NCBI RefSeq assembly: GCF_004337985.1 | Contig: NC_043741.1 | Location: 2,797,348-2,861,347, forward strand | Direction of reading: 5' to 3' | Origin: Pyricularia pennisetigena | Lineage: Eukaryota; Ascomycota; Sordariomycetes; Magnaporthales; Pyriculariaceae | DNA length: 64,000 bases | Shown: in pieces, positions 1-12,374 of the stretch | How positions within the stretch are numbered: the stretch's first letter is position 1 | Layout: each line of letters begins with the position of its first letter | Program-made: the position numbers and the translations under genes | The notes under the pieces: model-generated | The model's input: only the letters and a program-made list of their open reading frames with translations | Database searches by the model: none | Told to the model about the DNA's origin: nothing

Positions 1-1
1 A

Positions 2-367
2 GGCCTAGCCCAGCTGGCGCTGAGCCTCCTCTCCCTCACGCTGTCGGGCGTCCTGCCCCTCGCGCCCGCAGCTTCTTCGAGCTCCGCCGACGACGCCATC
101 TCGCCGTACGCCGACGCCGCGGTCCTCCTGACGGCGCTGTACCACGCCGCCAACGCGTTCCACAGCTGGGCGCGGTGGGGCGCGACGGGCGGCTCCGCGG
201 CATACGGCCTCGGGTTCGTGGGCAGCGGCGTCCTGGCCGCCTTTGGGCTGTGGTGTCTTATGTTTGCGGGCGACAAGGGCAGGATCAGCAAGAGGACGGG
301 CGCCGACAAGAGGACGAGTGGGTTTCCGTTTCGGAATGTGGAGGCTGATAAGAGGAAGGCGAGGTAG
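2..367 (+). CDS. 3' end of an uncharacterised multi-pass membrane protein gene (5' truncated by window edge)
   Basis: An open frame enters from the left edge and stops at TAG 365-367, giving the last 121 residues of a protein. It shows a hydrophobic alanine/leucine-rich segment, then a conserved-looking stretch with small and aromatic residues (YHAANAFHSWARWG), a second glycine/leucine-rich hydrophobic segment ending in LWCLMFAGDKG, and a strongly basic tail (RISKRTGADKRTSGFPFRN, ADKRKAR). This pattern suits the last two membrane spans plus a cytosolic basic tail. GC-rich third positions support real coding. I do not recognise the family, and the start lies outside the window. Confidence 0.8.
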   Translation, partial: GLAQLALSLLSLTLSGVLPLAPAASSSSADDAISPYADAAVLLTALYHAANAFHSWARWGATGGSAAYGLGFVGSGVLAAFGLWCLMFAGDKGRISKRTGADKRTSGFPFRNVEADKRKAR

Positions 368-3300
368 GTTGTACTTGTCTTGGACGGTGAAAGAGATGCG
401 TTGGGGATGGTTTTGAGATTGCAGTGATGCTTCTGCGGTTGTTTGCTAGGCTGGGTGTCTAGTTTGTCTAGATATCTTGCTAGCCTATTCAACGCAGACG
501 CGCTCAGGTTTCTGGGCAAAGACTTTCAAGACGTTGGACGCAGTATCCTCATTTCTATGGATTTGTAGCTATGGGCCGTTCAGTACTGTTTTACATCTAA
601 TCATGGTACTGCAAGGCCTCCTGGCAAGCATCCATCGGGCAGACGTATATATCTTGTGTTGTTGGTACCAACAATCCTCACCTGTGATACTACAAGGCTG
701 CCTCTGTCATGTCTTGGCCATATGTAAACAAACCATAAAAGACTCACCAGGCAACCTATATGGGCGCTAGGAGACGAGTCCCCCAACGAGCTTCTAACTT
801 CACCACGGGGCCACGGAACGGATCCCAGTAGCCCCTTGGCGCGGTGACAGTCGGTTCCTCCTGGGCCTTTATATATCCTGTGTATTTGGTGTTGGTGTCC
901 TGTGTCGGGTTTGAAAGGGGGTAGGCTGTTCTTGTCAGGTGCTGTCACATACACTGAACAGTGTGTAGCTTTCTGTAGGGCGGAAGGGCATTTCATGCTG
1001 GTTTCTTGAGATATCATGTCCTTTGTGAACACGTCAAAGGAGTGACGGCTATGCGGCTGGAAGAGACGGATGGGCCTGGAATGTATACGATATATCCCGA
1101 TGCTAAGGGGTTTTGGGCTGTTAGTGACAGTCGGTGAAACTGCCTACACAACTCGTATCTGCCCATCAGCCAGCCGCCCTGTCGACTGCTTTGTCCACTG
1201 TCCTTGGTGATTTCGCCTCAATGTAGAAAAAAAAGTAAGTGATATCTCCCAAAGGGGGACTCTTTTTTGTACGAGATGGACAAGGTTTTTGCAATATAAA
1301 CCATAGTATTATTTATGAGTCGTTCCTCTTGATGCGACAATTGTATCTTTCTTTCATCACAGCATCTATATATTCGCGTTTACAGCTCAGGTTCTCTCTG
1401 CTAAGTCAAGGGTCATAATTGACCAAATTTGATAGCTTGCTTGCCCTCCAAAGGCGGCGCAGCCTGAAGTGAGACATAGCAAACGCGTCCACGGGCATAT
1501 TCGGCTCTCGGACAGGTACAGAGTTATTTGCCTGGGTACAGACACGCCGAGTGGCCGACTCGCGATACGGTGATCTGCGTCTCACCAAAACTGAAGCCGC
1601 ACAATATCGGAAGTGCACTCACCGGTATTTGCTGACAGTTCACACCGGTTTGGCAGATGCGGGCAGTCTCCACAGATACCGGACGACCGAGCTGACGACA
1701 GAAACTACACCAAGGCTACTGGTTTGTGCTGACACTGACAGTTTTGCCTCGCGCTACCTGTGCCCGTATAGCTTATCGCCACTTGAGGGGTCTGTGTTTC
1801 ATCTTGTTCTGCAAGTTCTAGACTAGAGCCCCATAGGTCTACAAGGGAACATTAAAGTGTACATTACTGGTACTGATTAAACGATGCTATTTGGACGGTG
1901 GCAGGACCTGCCGACAACGTTGTGCCGGTGTGCTGCCATCGAGACGCCCACACGCACATACATCGGAACAACTATGCCCTCAACCAGGTCTAATGGCAGC
2001 CTAGCTGACGGGCTGAGCCACAACCGTCATGCATAGAGACCCAAGTTCCCGTCATGATGCGTCGTGGCCATCACCACCAAACCCTAGGCGAAAAATATCC
2101 CAAAACACACACACACACACCATAAAAGCCAACTTGGCGCTATGTGGGCAGAATTTATGGGATATGACAGAGCCTTGTTTGCAAATCTTTGCGATTTTCT
2201 GTTCTTTTGTTTTGTTCTCTTACTTCACCACACCGCATGGCACACAACCAGCAGACATTATCGCGGCACGCGCGGCTGCTGTGGGGCTGTGGCGTGCAGT
2301 CATGGCTACATAACGGGGCGAGCTGGAGATGAAGGGAACGAATCATGCAGAGGCTCCCAGAGAAGAAAAAAGAAATAGACCTGGAGGTTTAACCCGGAGG
2401 TTCGGACACGACGAAGCCCAGACGTAAGGCCAAGAAGGAGGCGCAGGTCCTCTGCGGGTTTTTTGTCGAGAATGTACAGGTCGGCAAGCCCTCGGCAACG
2501 CTTAGAGAGTTGCACTGGCGTTTTATTTTTGGCAGCGTGCAAATAACACTTGCAAGGAGTTTATATCATTGCGTATGGGGTTGCAGAGTTGCAGCCGGTG
2601 GAAAGCATCTTTGTTTGTTTGTGCTATTTGGTATCATTTCTCCAAGGTTTCGCTAGGAAGCAGGCCTGGGAGGGCTGAGTTGGGTTGACTAATGACTACT
2701 ATACCTGACCTTACCAAGGTATGGACTGGAGCCAAATACTAACTTGTCGAGACGAGAATAACCTGACATAATCTCGCTGTACTCGATGGATCCCCTTGAA
2801 ACAGGCTCTTTTACCGAAGACCATATCAAATTTGACTTGGTTCATTTATTTGGGTTTGGGTTACTTACAAGCATAGTTCCCATTCGGGGGGAGCGAGTGT
2901 CCAAGCCCAATGTCGAATTTCAAGCCGACAAGGCAGCCCGGTAATCATGGGGGTCAGGACCATTGTCTGATTTGAGCACTCCCTCATTTGGGGGAGCGGC
3001 GTCAGGGGAATTGTATGAGTCCTAGTCAGAGATCGGCGCCTCTCTTCCAGACGTGGCGGGTCAACTCAAGGGACGAAAGCGAAGTCGAACTGTCATCCTG
3101 TCTGTGTAAAAGTGGCTTGGGGCGGTACGCCTTGGAGGAGAAAAAAAAAAAAAAAGATAGAAGAGAGGCAAGGGGATGCGGGATGCTTGCAGCAATTACT
3201 GTCTGTCGCTTCAGCTTTCCGCCAAGACACAAATCATCATGGTTTGTTCTATCAAGTCGTCGTCATCAGGCTGTCTGCCAAGAGGTATAGTGGACATGGA

Positions 3301-6300
3301 GAAAGATAATGCATGCAATCGTCGTGTTGCTGGGTGGTGGCTTGATGGTCAAAAGAAAACAGGCAGTAATAAAGGGTTACGGAGTAATTATGGAAGGAAA
3401 AAGTTTAATTTCAAAGAGGAGTCGATCAATGGGGGTAAGCCCCGCCTAGCTTCGCCGGTGGGATGGACAGGCCCCAGGTTCTTGCCTTGTGTGGAAGCTG
3501 AAGAGGGAATCAATCCAAGTACACTGTAGTGTGTGTTACTGTAGCTTCGGACGAATACAGCTCTGCTCTAGGTCTAGTAGCTTCTTTACCCAACTTCTGT
3601 ATAAATTACTTTGTTCTGGCCCCTCTTCAATGGGCAACGCGGTAGCATTCTGTATTTTAATCTTGATTAAGCGTGCACTGGTAGTGTATTACTATCATAT
3701 ACAGGTACAGCACATGGGTGATAGGAGGTAGTCAATCTCGGAACCAACCAACCATATCTTGGACTTGGTACAGTCAGTACAGTTGACCTGATGATACAAA
3801 GCAACCGAGTAGTATCAACTATGCACAGCAGACTAGACTAAACCATCTAGCTGCACAACGTCCATGCTTGCACCGATTGACAGCTCAAACCGAACACCAA
3901 ACCAAATCGTCCGAGGGGCGCGTGCAACTAGCCCAGCTGCTGTTAACAACGTGTAGCAAGAACGGCCAAACTTCAGTGACCTTTTTTTTTTTTTTCATTA
4001 TACCTGTGGACAGATGGGATGAACAAAGTTTCCCTTCCCGCTGCCGATCCCTACAGCTCGCGGGTTCGTCATCGGACCCGGTTAGTAAAGCTTTGTAATC
4101 ATGACAATGACAACCAGTAAAAACAACATTAATTGGCGTACAGGAAGGAGCTTGGTAAACTATGTCGACAAAACGACACCTTTTCCAGCACTGCCACCAT
4201 CCACACCACGATATATGGAGGGGTAGGGGTAGGACGAATTCGTCTTGGCACCGTTGCGTGTGTGTGGGCGCTGTGCTTGCTTTTGGTTGCCTTGCTGTTG
4301 CAGGCGCGGGCGAGCTGCAGGGTCGAAACCAATGGTAACTAGGTCTGAGGTAATTGGACTTTTCTTAGTGGTCAATCTGACCCTAGCTTATGCGCATCCC
4401 CCGGTAGGTCCCCGAGACTGCTAGCGTGGAAACATGGACTTGGGCCCGGGAGTTGAGGCGGCTGGGATTGGGCCAGTAGCCCCCCAGCTGTGTTTCGAAA
4501 CGGGTGCGCGGCATGCGCCTTGGCGAGCTTTTAAGCTGTGCCGCCCTACGCGAGGTACGGTGGAAGTACGAAGGAGTGGGTGGGGGTAAAAAAAAAAAAA
4601 AAGGTAAGGAATGAATGATTATTGTTGCTCATCTTTGTATTTTGTTTTTCTTTGTAATTTCTTTCGTCCAAAGTCCAAATTCCAATCCAAGGTTGGACAA
4701 TCATCCAAGGGAAAAAAAAAAAAAAAAAAAACAATTACAGCACAAGGTGTACAGTGACATGTTTATTGTTGCAGGCTATATTTACCGAAGTCACTGGCAT
4801 TAGTCATGGACGGGAGCTTTCGTCTTTTGGCTGTGTTTTTAGTACAACATTTATTATCAAGAGTACAACCTTCACTCAAGCCGGACCTTATCAAGACAAG
4901 TTAATTCCAAGACAGGAAGAATGGTCGGAGGTAAAGTAAAAATATACCAAGATCAACCACCGTGTTCACATCAGTACTTGAATCGGCAGAAGTTGTTTTT
5001 GGACTGGATAATAATGTGGACCATGGGCATTCCCAGAACCTGATCGCCGCCCTATCAAGTCAAGACAGATCCATGATTATATTCTGGTACATGAAAGAAT
5101 CATGAACGTTCCATTCTCTCTTTCCCCTCCCTCAAAACCCAGGCCAGAAAAACTCTACCATACCATCAGTCAGCCAAAGGTACAAACCCCAAAAGTGAAT
5201 TTCGTCCGAATCGTCATAACATCAAACCCCAGGAACTGGTAACATTACATTCCATCTCAACTCTGTCACAGCGAGAACTCTAGGAACACCCCTACATTGG
5301 TGCCAAGCTGCAAATCACTCGGCCCCTAGCACGGCGTAACACCTTTTTTTCCTTGGCGGAGATGTGCCCTTTGTCTTCCCCGTCTGATCGAGCCCGTGAG
5401 TGCGCGGCAAATGTTAACGGGGCTTTGCAACCTTGCCGGCTACTGCTTCCTTGCCTACCACCACCAAGGTACCTTCCTTACCTTGGGGACTTTGTTACTA
5501 ACTCAACCTTGTTCCCCCACACTCTCAGCCGGACTGGGGTTCGTCCCGGTTTTCTTTACTTGTCTCGTTCATCTCGGCACGCTGTACATTTTTATTCAAA
5601 GTTTGAGGCCTCATAGAACAGAAAGACCCATAAGGACAACCGACGTTTACTATTTCATGACCTCTTACCCTCTCCGTCTGATGCCCAATATGTGTGCTCG
5701 TTTCCCGGCCTAACCAACTACCTAGTTTGACTGCATCCTACGATCCCTGAATGCCTGCGTACCTACATACATATCTCTGCAGTCATCCCCAAAATATATC
5801 GTCTGCATTTGCCTGTCTCTGTGCGCACTGCAAAGACGCTCAGCAAGACAGCCGCTCGCCGCTCTGAGTAATCGCACACAACTTTCCCTGAACCCAACGG
5901 CCCAGTCTCCGCTGCACCTGTGCACGCATGGTCCGGACAAGAAGCGCACGGTGAACCAAAGATCCGCCACCAGCAGTAGCATTATAACGTCAGCCTACAC
6001 ACATTCCAATCTAGCTAAACAGGAACTGGGAACGTTTTTATTTTCTTATTTTTTTATTTTTTTTGGGTAAGTAAACGACTGAAATCAAGTCTGTATCTGT
6101 CTTCCCTTTCCCTTTTCATACACGAAAAAAAGAGTCAAGAATGGATGATAGCGGTGGAGTGACGTTGTCAGTTCCTTCCCCCAACCGAATGTCCGAGACG
6201 TCCCTGGTGTGCTGCTCCTGCCTTCAAAACTTCAAACATCCGCCACGCAGGAGGAATTGCCTTGACTCCTCTTATTTTTATCTCCATGCATACCCCTATG

Positions 6301-6533
6301 ACTCTTGGCCATTACCCGACTTCATCCCATCGTTTCTTATCCGCCAGAGGTATCTGCCCTTGATTGGCTCTCCTCCTTACCTTTCTTAAGGCGTCTTGAT
6401 CACTTCTTTTCTCTGTCTTGTTGTTCTAACTCACACAGTCTTCCGAAAAGACAAATAACAACTTCCTGCTACACAAAACTCAGAATACAAAGAGCAACAA
6501 AAAGAATATACCAGCCATAGAGATACATCGACA
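368..6533. other. 6.2-kb region without a supportable gene
   Basis: Frames here are short, start mostly at non-ATG codons and have poor coding composition. The stretch holds an (AC)8 microsatellite at 2105-2120, A-runs near 3141-3155, 4589-4602 and 4711-4730, and pyrimidine-rich DNA from about 5340 to 6530 that is probably promoter and 5' UTR of the gene starting at 6534. A small uORF could start at 6141. No tRNA boxes or repeats were recognised. It could hold a long noncoding RNA or small secreted-protein genes that cannot be told apart by eye. Confidence 0.6.
2105..2120. repeat. (AC)8 microsatellite
   Basis: Eight uninterrupted AC units in otherwise unique intergenic DNA; likely length-polymorphic. 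Confidence 0.9.
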
Positions 6534-7880
6534 ATGGTCCAATTCAAAGCATCAGGCGCGGCGTTAGTCGGCCTTGCGTGTAAGTGGCTGGCTTCCCATT
6601 CAGAACATAAGTATTCGTGCATTCTAACAAACAAATCCCCTCCAAAGCAACTTTTGCATCTGCGGCCATTCAAACTTTCTGCCCTGGCAATGTCAACGGC
6701 GTCTGCTACACAATCGGCGTGCCCGCCAGCTCCCAAACGGCAGGCAGGGGCAACATCTACTTTCAAATAAAGGCACCCGCAAGCTTCGACTGGGTCGCCC
6801 TCGCAACCGGCTCCAACATGGCCAACTGCAACATCTTCCTCGTCTACAAGGACGGCAGGGGCAATTTGACAGTGTCCCCTCGACGCGGCACGCGTTACAC
6901 CCCGCCAACACTGGACCAGTCCTCGACAGCCGCCAAGCTCACTCTCCTGTCTGGCAGTGGCATCTCTGGCGACGTCATGACGGCCAACCTCCGCTGTAGC
7001 AACTGCGAATCGTGGAGCGGTGGCAGCATGTCGCTCAACGGCCAGGGCAGCTGGGTTGGTGCCTGGAAGTCCGGCGGCGGTTTCTCGTCCGCCTCGACTA
7101 GTGCTGCAATCGACCAACACGATGCCACAACCGGATTCGACCTTGATTTGAGCAAGGCTTCGATTCAGACCGACAGCAACCCTTTCCTGGGCGGCACTTC
7201 GGGCGGCGGCAACGGTGGCTTCAGCAACGTCAACGATTCTAACATCAACCCCAACATCCTGCTCGCCCACGGCGTCATCATGGCTTTGCTGTTCGTCCTC
7301 ATGTTTCCCCTCGCTTCGATGCTGATGCCTCTTCTCGGCAAGTGGAAGGTGCACGGTGGGTTCCAGATGTTCAACTGGGTGTTTATGTGGATTGGTTTTG
7401 GTCTGGGTATCAAGGCTGCTATGGAAAGGCGCATGGTGAGTCTCGATTTCTCGTTTTAACCTTTCTTGATCATGTAACTGACATACGCAGCTCATGACAA
7501 ACACCCACACCGTGCTCGGCACCGTCGTCTGTTGTCTCCTCCTTATCCAGCCCGCGCTAGGCTACGCCCACCACCGGCACTACGTCAAGCACCAACGGCG
7601 CGGTGCCATCAGCTATTTGCACATAATCTATGGTCAGATGCTGATGTTGCTGGGCCTGATCAACGGCGGCCTGGGTCTCGAGCTCGTGGGCGTCTCGAAC
7701 CCTATCATCGTGGCCTACGCAATTGTGTCCGCCTTCGTCTTTGTCGTCTACGCCATCGTCAAGATCTTCCTCATATACAAGGCCCGCAGCGCCGTCAAAA
7801 ACTCAGCGCCCAAGGAGGCCGCCAGCCCCCCAACGTACGAAGGACAATCTAGGCCATCCCAGGGGAGGACGTATGCTTAA
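6534..7880 (+). CDS. Secreted/plasma-membrane DOMON-cytochrome b561 haem protein (CDH-cytochrome-like)
   Basis: Three exons: 6534-6579, 6648-7435, 7491-7880, giving 407 residues. Donors are GTAAGT and GTGAGT; the first intron has a CTAAC branch site. The N-terminus is a signal peptide spliced across intron 1. Residues about 22-190 form a cellobiose-dehydrogenase-type cytochrome (DOMON) domain with the WVALATGSNM motif, whose Met is the expected axial haem ligand, and a later IDQHDATTGF segment that may supply the His ligand. A Ser/Gly/Asn linker follows, then a cytochrome b561 domain with all four haem histidines visible: LAHG, KVHGGF, TNTHTV and SYLHIIYG. The tail is short and cytosolic. Known proteins of this build move electrons across membranes; this one lacks a flavin or dehydrogenase domain, so its donor is unknown. 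A long antisense frame over it is a shadow. Confidence 0.9.
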
Positions 7881-8855
7881 GGAAAACTGGGGAGGATATG
7901 AGAGAATTGGAGAGATGGGACGCTCGCGGAACCAAAGAGATTACTTGGAATGGGGTCATGATTGATCAATGCTCCAGATAAGGAAGACCAACTTCCCATC
8001 CGTGCGACTTGGGGTGTGGAAGTTTACTTGTTTGTACATATATTGCGCCATTGGGACTATTGCTGTCCTCTGCTGGCTATTTTCACTGTTTGCTGGACCA
8101 CTGCTGTTCCCGCCAGTGTCCGTTTCTTTAGTTTATTGTTTAAAATATATTTATCAGCATACAGTACAACGGATGAAAGCGGCCCTCCGCTAGGTTTGCA
8201 AACTCGAGAGTCCCACATGTAACAAGTTTTAAGAGACCGTGAAACAGGAACTACCACGTCATTGGTACAGTACCACTGGGTGACCAGTCCACTGGGTGAC
8301 CAAGTGTGTGGCCATAATCAAGTTGTGGCCCGAATCGATAGCCCGATGAATATTACAAGGCCAAATAGATTTTCCTCCTGAAGTCGATGGGCGATCGCTA
8401 TGTTAAGCCTTGATGGTGGCATAGCCTATCCTTGATTTCTAATGAGAGTAAACTCTTATCCCGGACCGCATCAAAGGCACACGACGCGAAGCGTTTTATG
8501 GTGCAGACCAAAACTCTGAGCCATGTACTGTGTGGTAGCCGCCAAGACACACGTCCCATGTAACCGGACACAGTAAAAAGAAAATAATAATAATAGTAAT
8601 AGTAATAATAAAATAAAAAGGCAAAGAGAAAAGAAGAAAAAAAAAAAAAACTTGATATTGCAGTCGGTGGGTCAAACCTTGTATATCCAGAGACATGGGC
8701 TCAAGGGGGGGTAGATGGGGAAGGGGAAAAATTCAAACGTGTTGATTTTGTTTTTCTTCTTGTTTCCCGTTTCTGGCATGGATATAAGCACTTGAGCAAA
8801 TGTATTTGAAAATGGATAAATAGATGAAAAAAAAGAGAAAACCGCCCCCGGCCTG
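7881..8855. other. Convergent intergenic region, no gene seen
   Basis: This lies between the 3' ends of the DOMON-b561 gene and the Zn2Cys6 regulator. It contains a duplicated word (CCACTGGGTGACCA, twice near 8274-8300), (ATA/ATT)-rich DNA around 8581-8620 and an A-run at 8639-8650. It probably holds the two 3' UTRs. Confidence 0.6.
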
Positions 8856-11060
8856 CTATAACGGATCCAACCCGACCTCCTTCCTCGCCCATTTGCAGAC
8901 CTCCCTCGTGTCCTCGAGGTACCCAATCTCGCGCATGCATATCGTCGTCGTCTCCTCGATCATCTCGACAGCCAGGGACCTGACCCACCACAACATGGCG
9001 CCGTAGCGGCCCTTGAGGGTGCGGGCGACGCAGACAAAGATGAAAATGGTGATGACGAGGGCGACGGGCTCACGGCTGCCCAGGCCGACGAGATACTCAC
9101 CGCCGAGGGCGCGCTGCAGCTGCTCGTCGTCGCCGGCGACCAGGCGGCGGCCGGTGCGAGTGCTGCCGCCGACCATGACGCGAAAGGGCGCCACCATGCG
9201 GCCGAGCTCGAGCTCGGCAAACTTCTCGGCCAGCGTGGTCACGGCGCCGCGGTACGACGGTATCTCCCAGAACACCTGGTCGTCGCTCAGGCCGGTGCCG
9301 TCGTCGCCGACCACGGCGCGTCCCTGCCGCCACGACGACACCCGCACCGTGCGCGTAATGCGCTCCGCTCGGTGCAGCATCGCCCGCGTCTCCGGGTCGA
9401 TGAGCTCGCGCGCCTCCCAGTCCTTATCCGTGGCCGTGGCCGCCGCCGCCAGGAGCCGCGGCGACGATCCCGCCGGGCTCGACATATACCATTCCCAGTT
9501 GAGCGAGGCCGTGTGGAGCGAGCCCGCGAACATGCACAGGTATGCGTGGAAGCGCGAGATGGCCGGCGTCGACTGGACCAGGTCGTCCGGGGGTGGGATG
9601 AGCAGGGGCGGGTCGTCCGTGCTGATGATGCCGCCTTTTGTGGGAGTGCCGCCGCCGCCGCTACTACTTAAGCTGACATTACTAACACTACTACTGCTGT
9701 TGCTACTTATACTATTACTCCTCCTGACTCCGCTGTGCACGGGGAGACTGCTGGCGCCGTACACCGACGGCAGAGCGAGGTGGAAGAAGCCGTTGAGCGT
9801 GGCAAAGTGGGTAAAGACGTGGATGTTGTCTCGCGTGACGGGCACGGGTGCCGCGTTGAATGTGCCGCCGCCGCCGCCGCCTTCATCATCGCCACCATCA
9901 CCACCACTAGAGCCACCGCTCCCGATGGCGCCGCGGAACTGCTCCGTCGCGGCGGTGCAGTACTCGAAGGCTGCCTGCAAATACCTCCTGCCCTCTGCTT
10001 CGCGGCCGCGGTCGACATTCGCGAGGGCGATGTCGAGGGCCGACAGGGCCAGGATGGCGCTGAGCATGAAATCGTGCTGGAGCATGGACCGCGGCAGCGT
10101 CGTGGCAAAGTAGTTGGCGCACTCGGGCAGGATGCACAAGCCGCGGTACGTGTGCGACGACCACCGGTGGAACAGCTCCAGCTCGAGGCGCTGCCGGTCC
10201 GGCGATGGAGTCCTGGAGAGGAAGCCGCCGCCGAGGATGCTGGCGGTGCTAGTGGTGACGTCCTCGGCGGCGCTTGAAAACGACCGTGGCGAGGGTGTCC
10301 ATGGCCTGGCGTGGATCGGACTCATCAGCGGGTCCATGGGTTCCGGCGCTAGGGGGGCCGGGTCACGCTTCCAGTTGGCGAACATTGCGGTGGTTGTGCT
10401 GGTGTCGCTTAGGCTACCTGTGCTGCTGCCTGTGCTGCTGCTGCTACTACTACTACAGGTGCTGAGCTGCCCCGGCGACGACGCCGAGACCGGCCGAGAG
10501 GTTCGCCGGCTCGGATATGTGCAGGCGGAGGCGGCCTTGCGGATGATGCAATTGGAGCAGGGCGGACCTCCCTCGTCGCACTGTCATGTTTTTGTCAGCC
10601 GAGCCTCACTGACGTCTGGGAGTTTTTTTTTTTTTTTTTCTTTTTTTCTCTTTTTTTTTTCTTTTCGAATGGATTAATGTAGGTAAAGGTATGCAGCTTG
10701 TCTTGTCAACCCTTGATGACGATCCAGTGACAGAAAAAGAAAAAGAAAAGCTTGGCCATGCGCCAAGTCTGTGGGAAAACAGTGGGTAGGCAGCAACGAT
10801 GGGGGAAGGCTGGTTCATGTGTTGGTGCTCACTCCTTTAAAGATAAGCCAACCAGTCTTGCTGGGGGGCGATTGACGGGGGCATAAAATATTATGGATGC
10901 GGAAAGGGCCCAGGGTGACACAAACAAATCATAATCAAGAGACAAAAATGAACATATGTAAGTCACCTTTATATAAAACACTAACCTTTATGTGCCTCTG
11001 CTTGCACGCCAGACAGCCATTGGATGACTTTGTATGCGCTCGTCTGGTGCGCGTACGCAT
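8856..11060 (-). CDS. Zn2Cys6 transcription factor, UPC2/fungal_trans_2-like
   Basis: Two coding exons: 10986-11060 (ATG at 11060) and 8856-10580, giving 599 residues. The first exon encodes 25 residues ending in the first half of the zinc cluster (NGCLACKQRHIK). The second opens directly with the other half (CDEGGPPCSNC, then IIRKAASAC). Together they give C-x2-C-x6-C-x6-C-x2-C-x8-C, a complete binuclear cluster. The 405-bp intron has donor GTTAGTG, a GCTGAC branch and acceptor ATGACAG. After a serine-rich linker comes the regulatory domain, with LELELFHRWSSHTY and an LSAILALSALDIAL helix like those of UPC2/ECM22-type regulators. Homopolymeric Ser and Gly stretches fall near residues 210-340. 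Target genes cannot be inferred from the neighbours. A model without the upstream exon would lose DNA binding. The gene is GC-rich, with a 366-codon antisense shadow. Confidence 0.88.
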
Positions 11061-12374
11061 TGTGGGAGGGCAGATCAAATAAAAAGTATATATAAAAAAA
11101 TAAGAAAAGATATTATAGTGCTTTTATACTTTTGCTTTCTTTTTGGATTGTCGCCTTGTCGTTGATTAGCGAGAATATAATAAAATGGACAAAAATGGGA
11201 ACAAAATAAATGATAGACAAAAACGGGAACAAAAAAGAATCGAAGAAGAAACAGGAAAAGAAACCAATGACAAGGCGAAAAAAAAAAAAAAAAAAAAGCT
11301 GGGGAAAAAAAATAACAAGAAGAAGAAAAAAAAACTGCGATTATGTTTCAAATTCAAGTGATTCTGAGATTCAGTACCTCTCAATCGAGGAGGTGCAGTG
11401 GGAAAACCCCGACGATCCGAAAAGGGAAAGGAAGAAAAGAGAGAGGGAAAAAAAGGGGGAAGAAAGAAATAGACCTTTGGACTCGACCGTTTGGTATGCG
11501 AGATCATGTTATCCCACCTCGTCCGATAACTAACAAATTGGAGAGGGAGGGGAGAGAGAGACTGCGGAAAAAAAAAGAGTGCTAGCCCCTTGTCGATTTG
11601 TAGCAAGTAGAGAGGCGCGTTTGTGGATCCACCAAGGCTGAAAGTAGTTGCCTCTTGTTTCTCACCTAATGCGCCATTGCTCATTGCCGCTATCGTCCGC
11701 GTTGGCTTTTTGTCTACCTTTTTTTTATTTTTTTTTTTTTTCTCTTTTCGGGAGGGAAATTCTGGAGTTTGGGTCAAATGAAAAAAAAAGGAGGCAGAAA
11801 GGCGGGGGAGAGAGATGGTTTGCGGAGAAGACGGACAAAAAAATACACCAGCCAGTGAATCGCAATCATTCGGCCAGGTTGTCGATACTTTTTTGTTTTT
11901 GCCTCCTTTTGCCTTTGGATTTTTTTTTTCTTGTATTTGCATTGTCCTATTTAATAATCATCATCTCTTTTGCCCCCTGCCTCTCACAATCTTGGGAGGG
12001 CAACACAGACCTCTCGTGGCCCCGTTGCCCCTCAAAATGGAGACTTTGTCACAACCGCATGGAGCCATCGTCCGTTTCGGGATTCCATCTTGCACGGTAT
12101 TCGCCCTATTCGGATTGCTTCCAAGTGATATTTCGCGATATAGACATGGAGTCCCCGAGTGCAACACCGGGTCATGACAAGTACATGTGGGAACGGCAGA
12201 AGCCCGGGGATTAATAATCACATATTGGTGTACAACATACTACATTGTAGTATTGTCGTCACATAACATGATATGCATTTTTTGTTCTTGCATTCTTCGT
12301 CTATCTATGTCTCTTTATTTCGTTCTTTCTTGTCCTTTTTACATTAAGCATAAAAACACCCCCAACTAATTCAT
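11061..12374. other. Polypurine/polypyrimidine region between ADE2 and the Zn2Cys6 gene
   Basis: This is probably the promoter and 5' leader of the minus-strand regulator plus the ADE2 3' UTR. From 11200 to 11960 it is almost pure A/G on the plus strand, then T/C-rich, with A-runs up to 19. A 258-codon minus frame here is low-complexity Phe/Lys/Ser and is not credible as a gene. Confidence 0.6.

Noticed and set aside
6431..7522. 363-codon minus-strand frame
   Set aside because: Antisense of the DOMON-b561 exons; no motif, and it arises from GC-rich codon bias of the true gene.
9013..10113. 366-codon plus-strand frame
   Set aside because: Antisense of the Zn2Cys6 regulator; low-complexity Arg/Ser/Pro and Leu runs mirror its repeats.
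11166..11942. 258-codon minus-strand frame
   Set aside because: Phe/Lys/Ser low complexity from polypurine and polypyrimidine tracts; no domain and no conserved motif.
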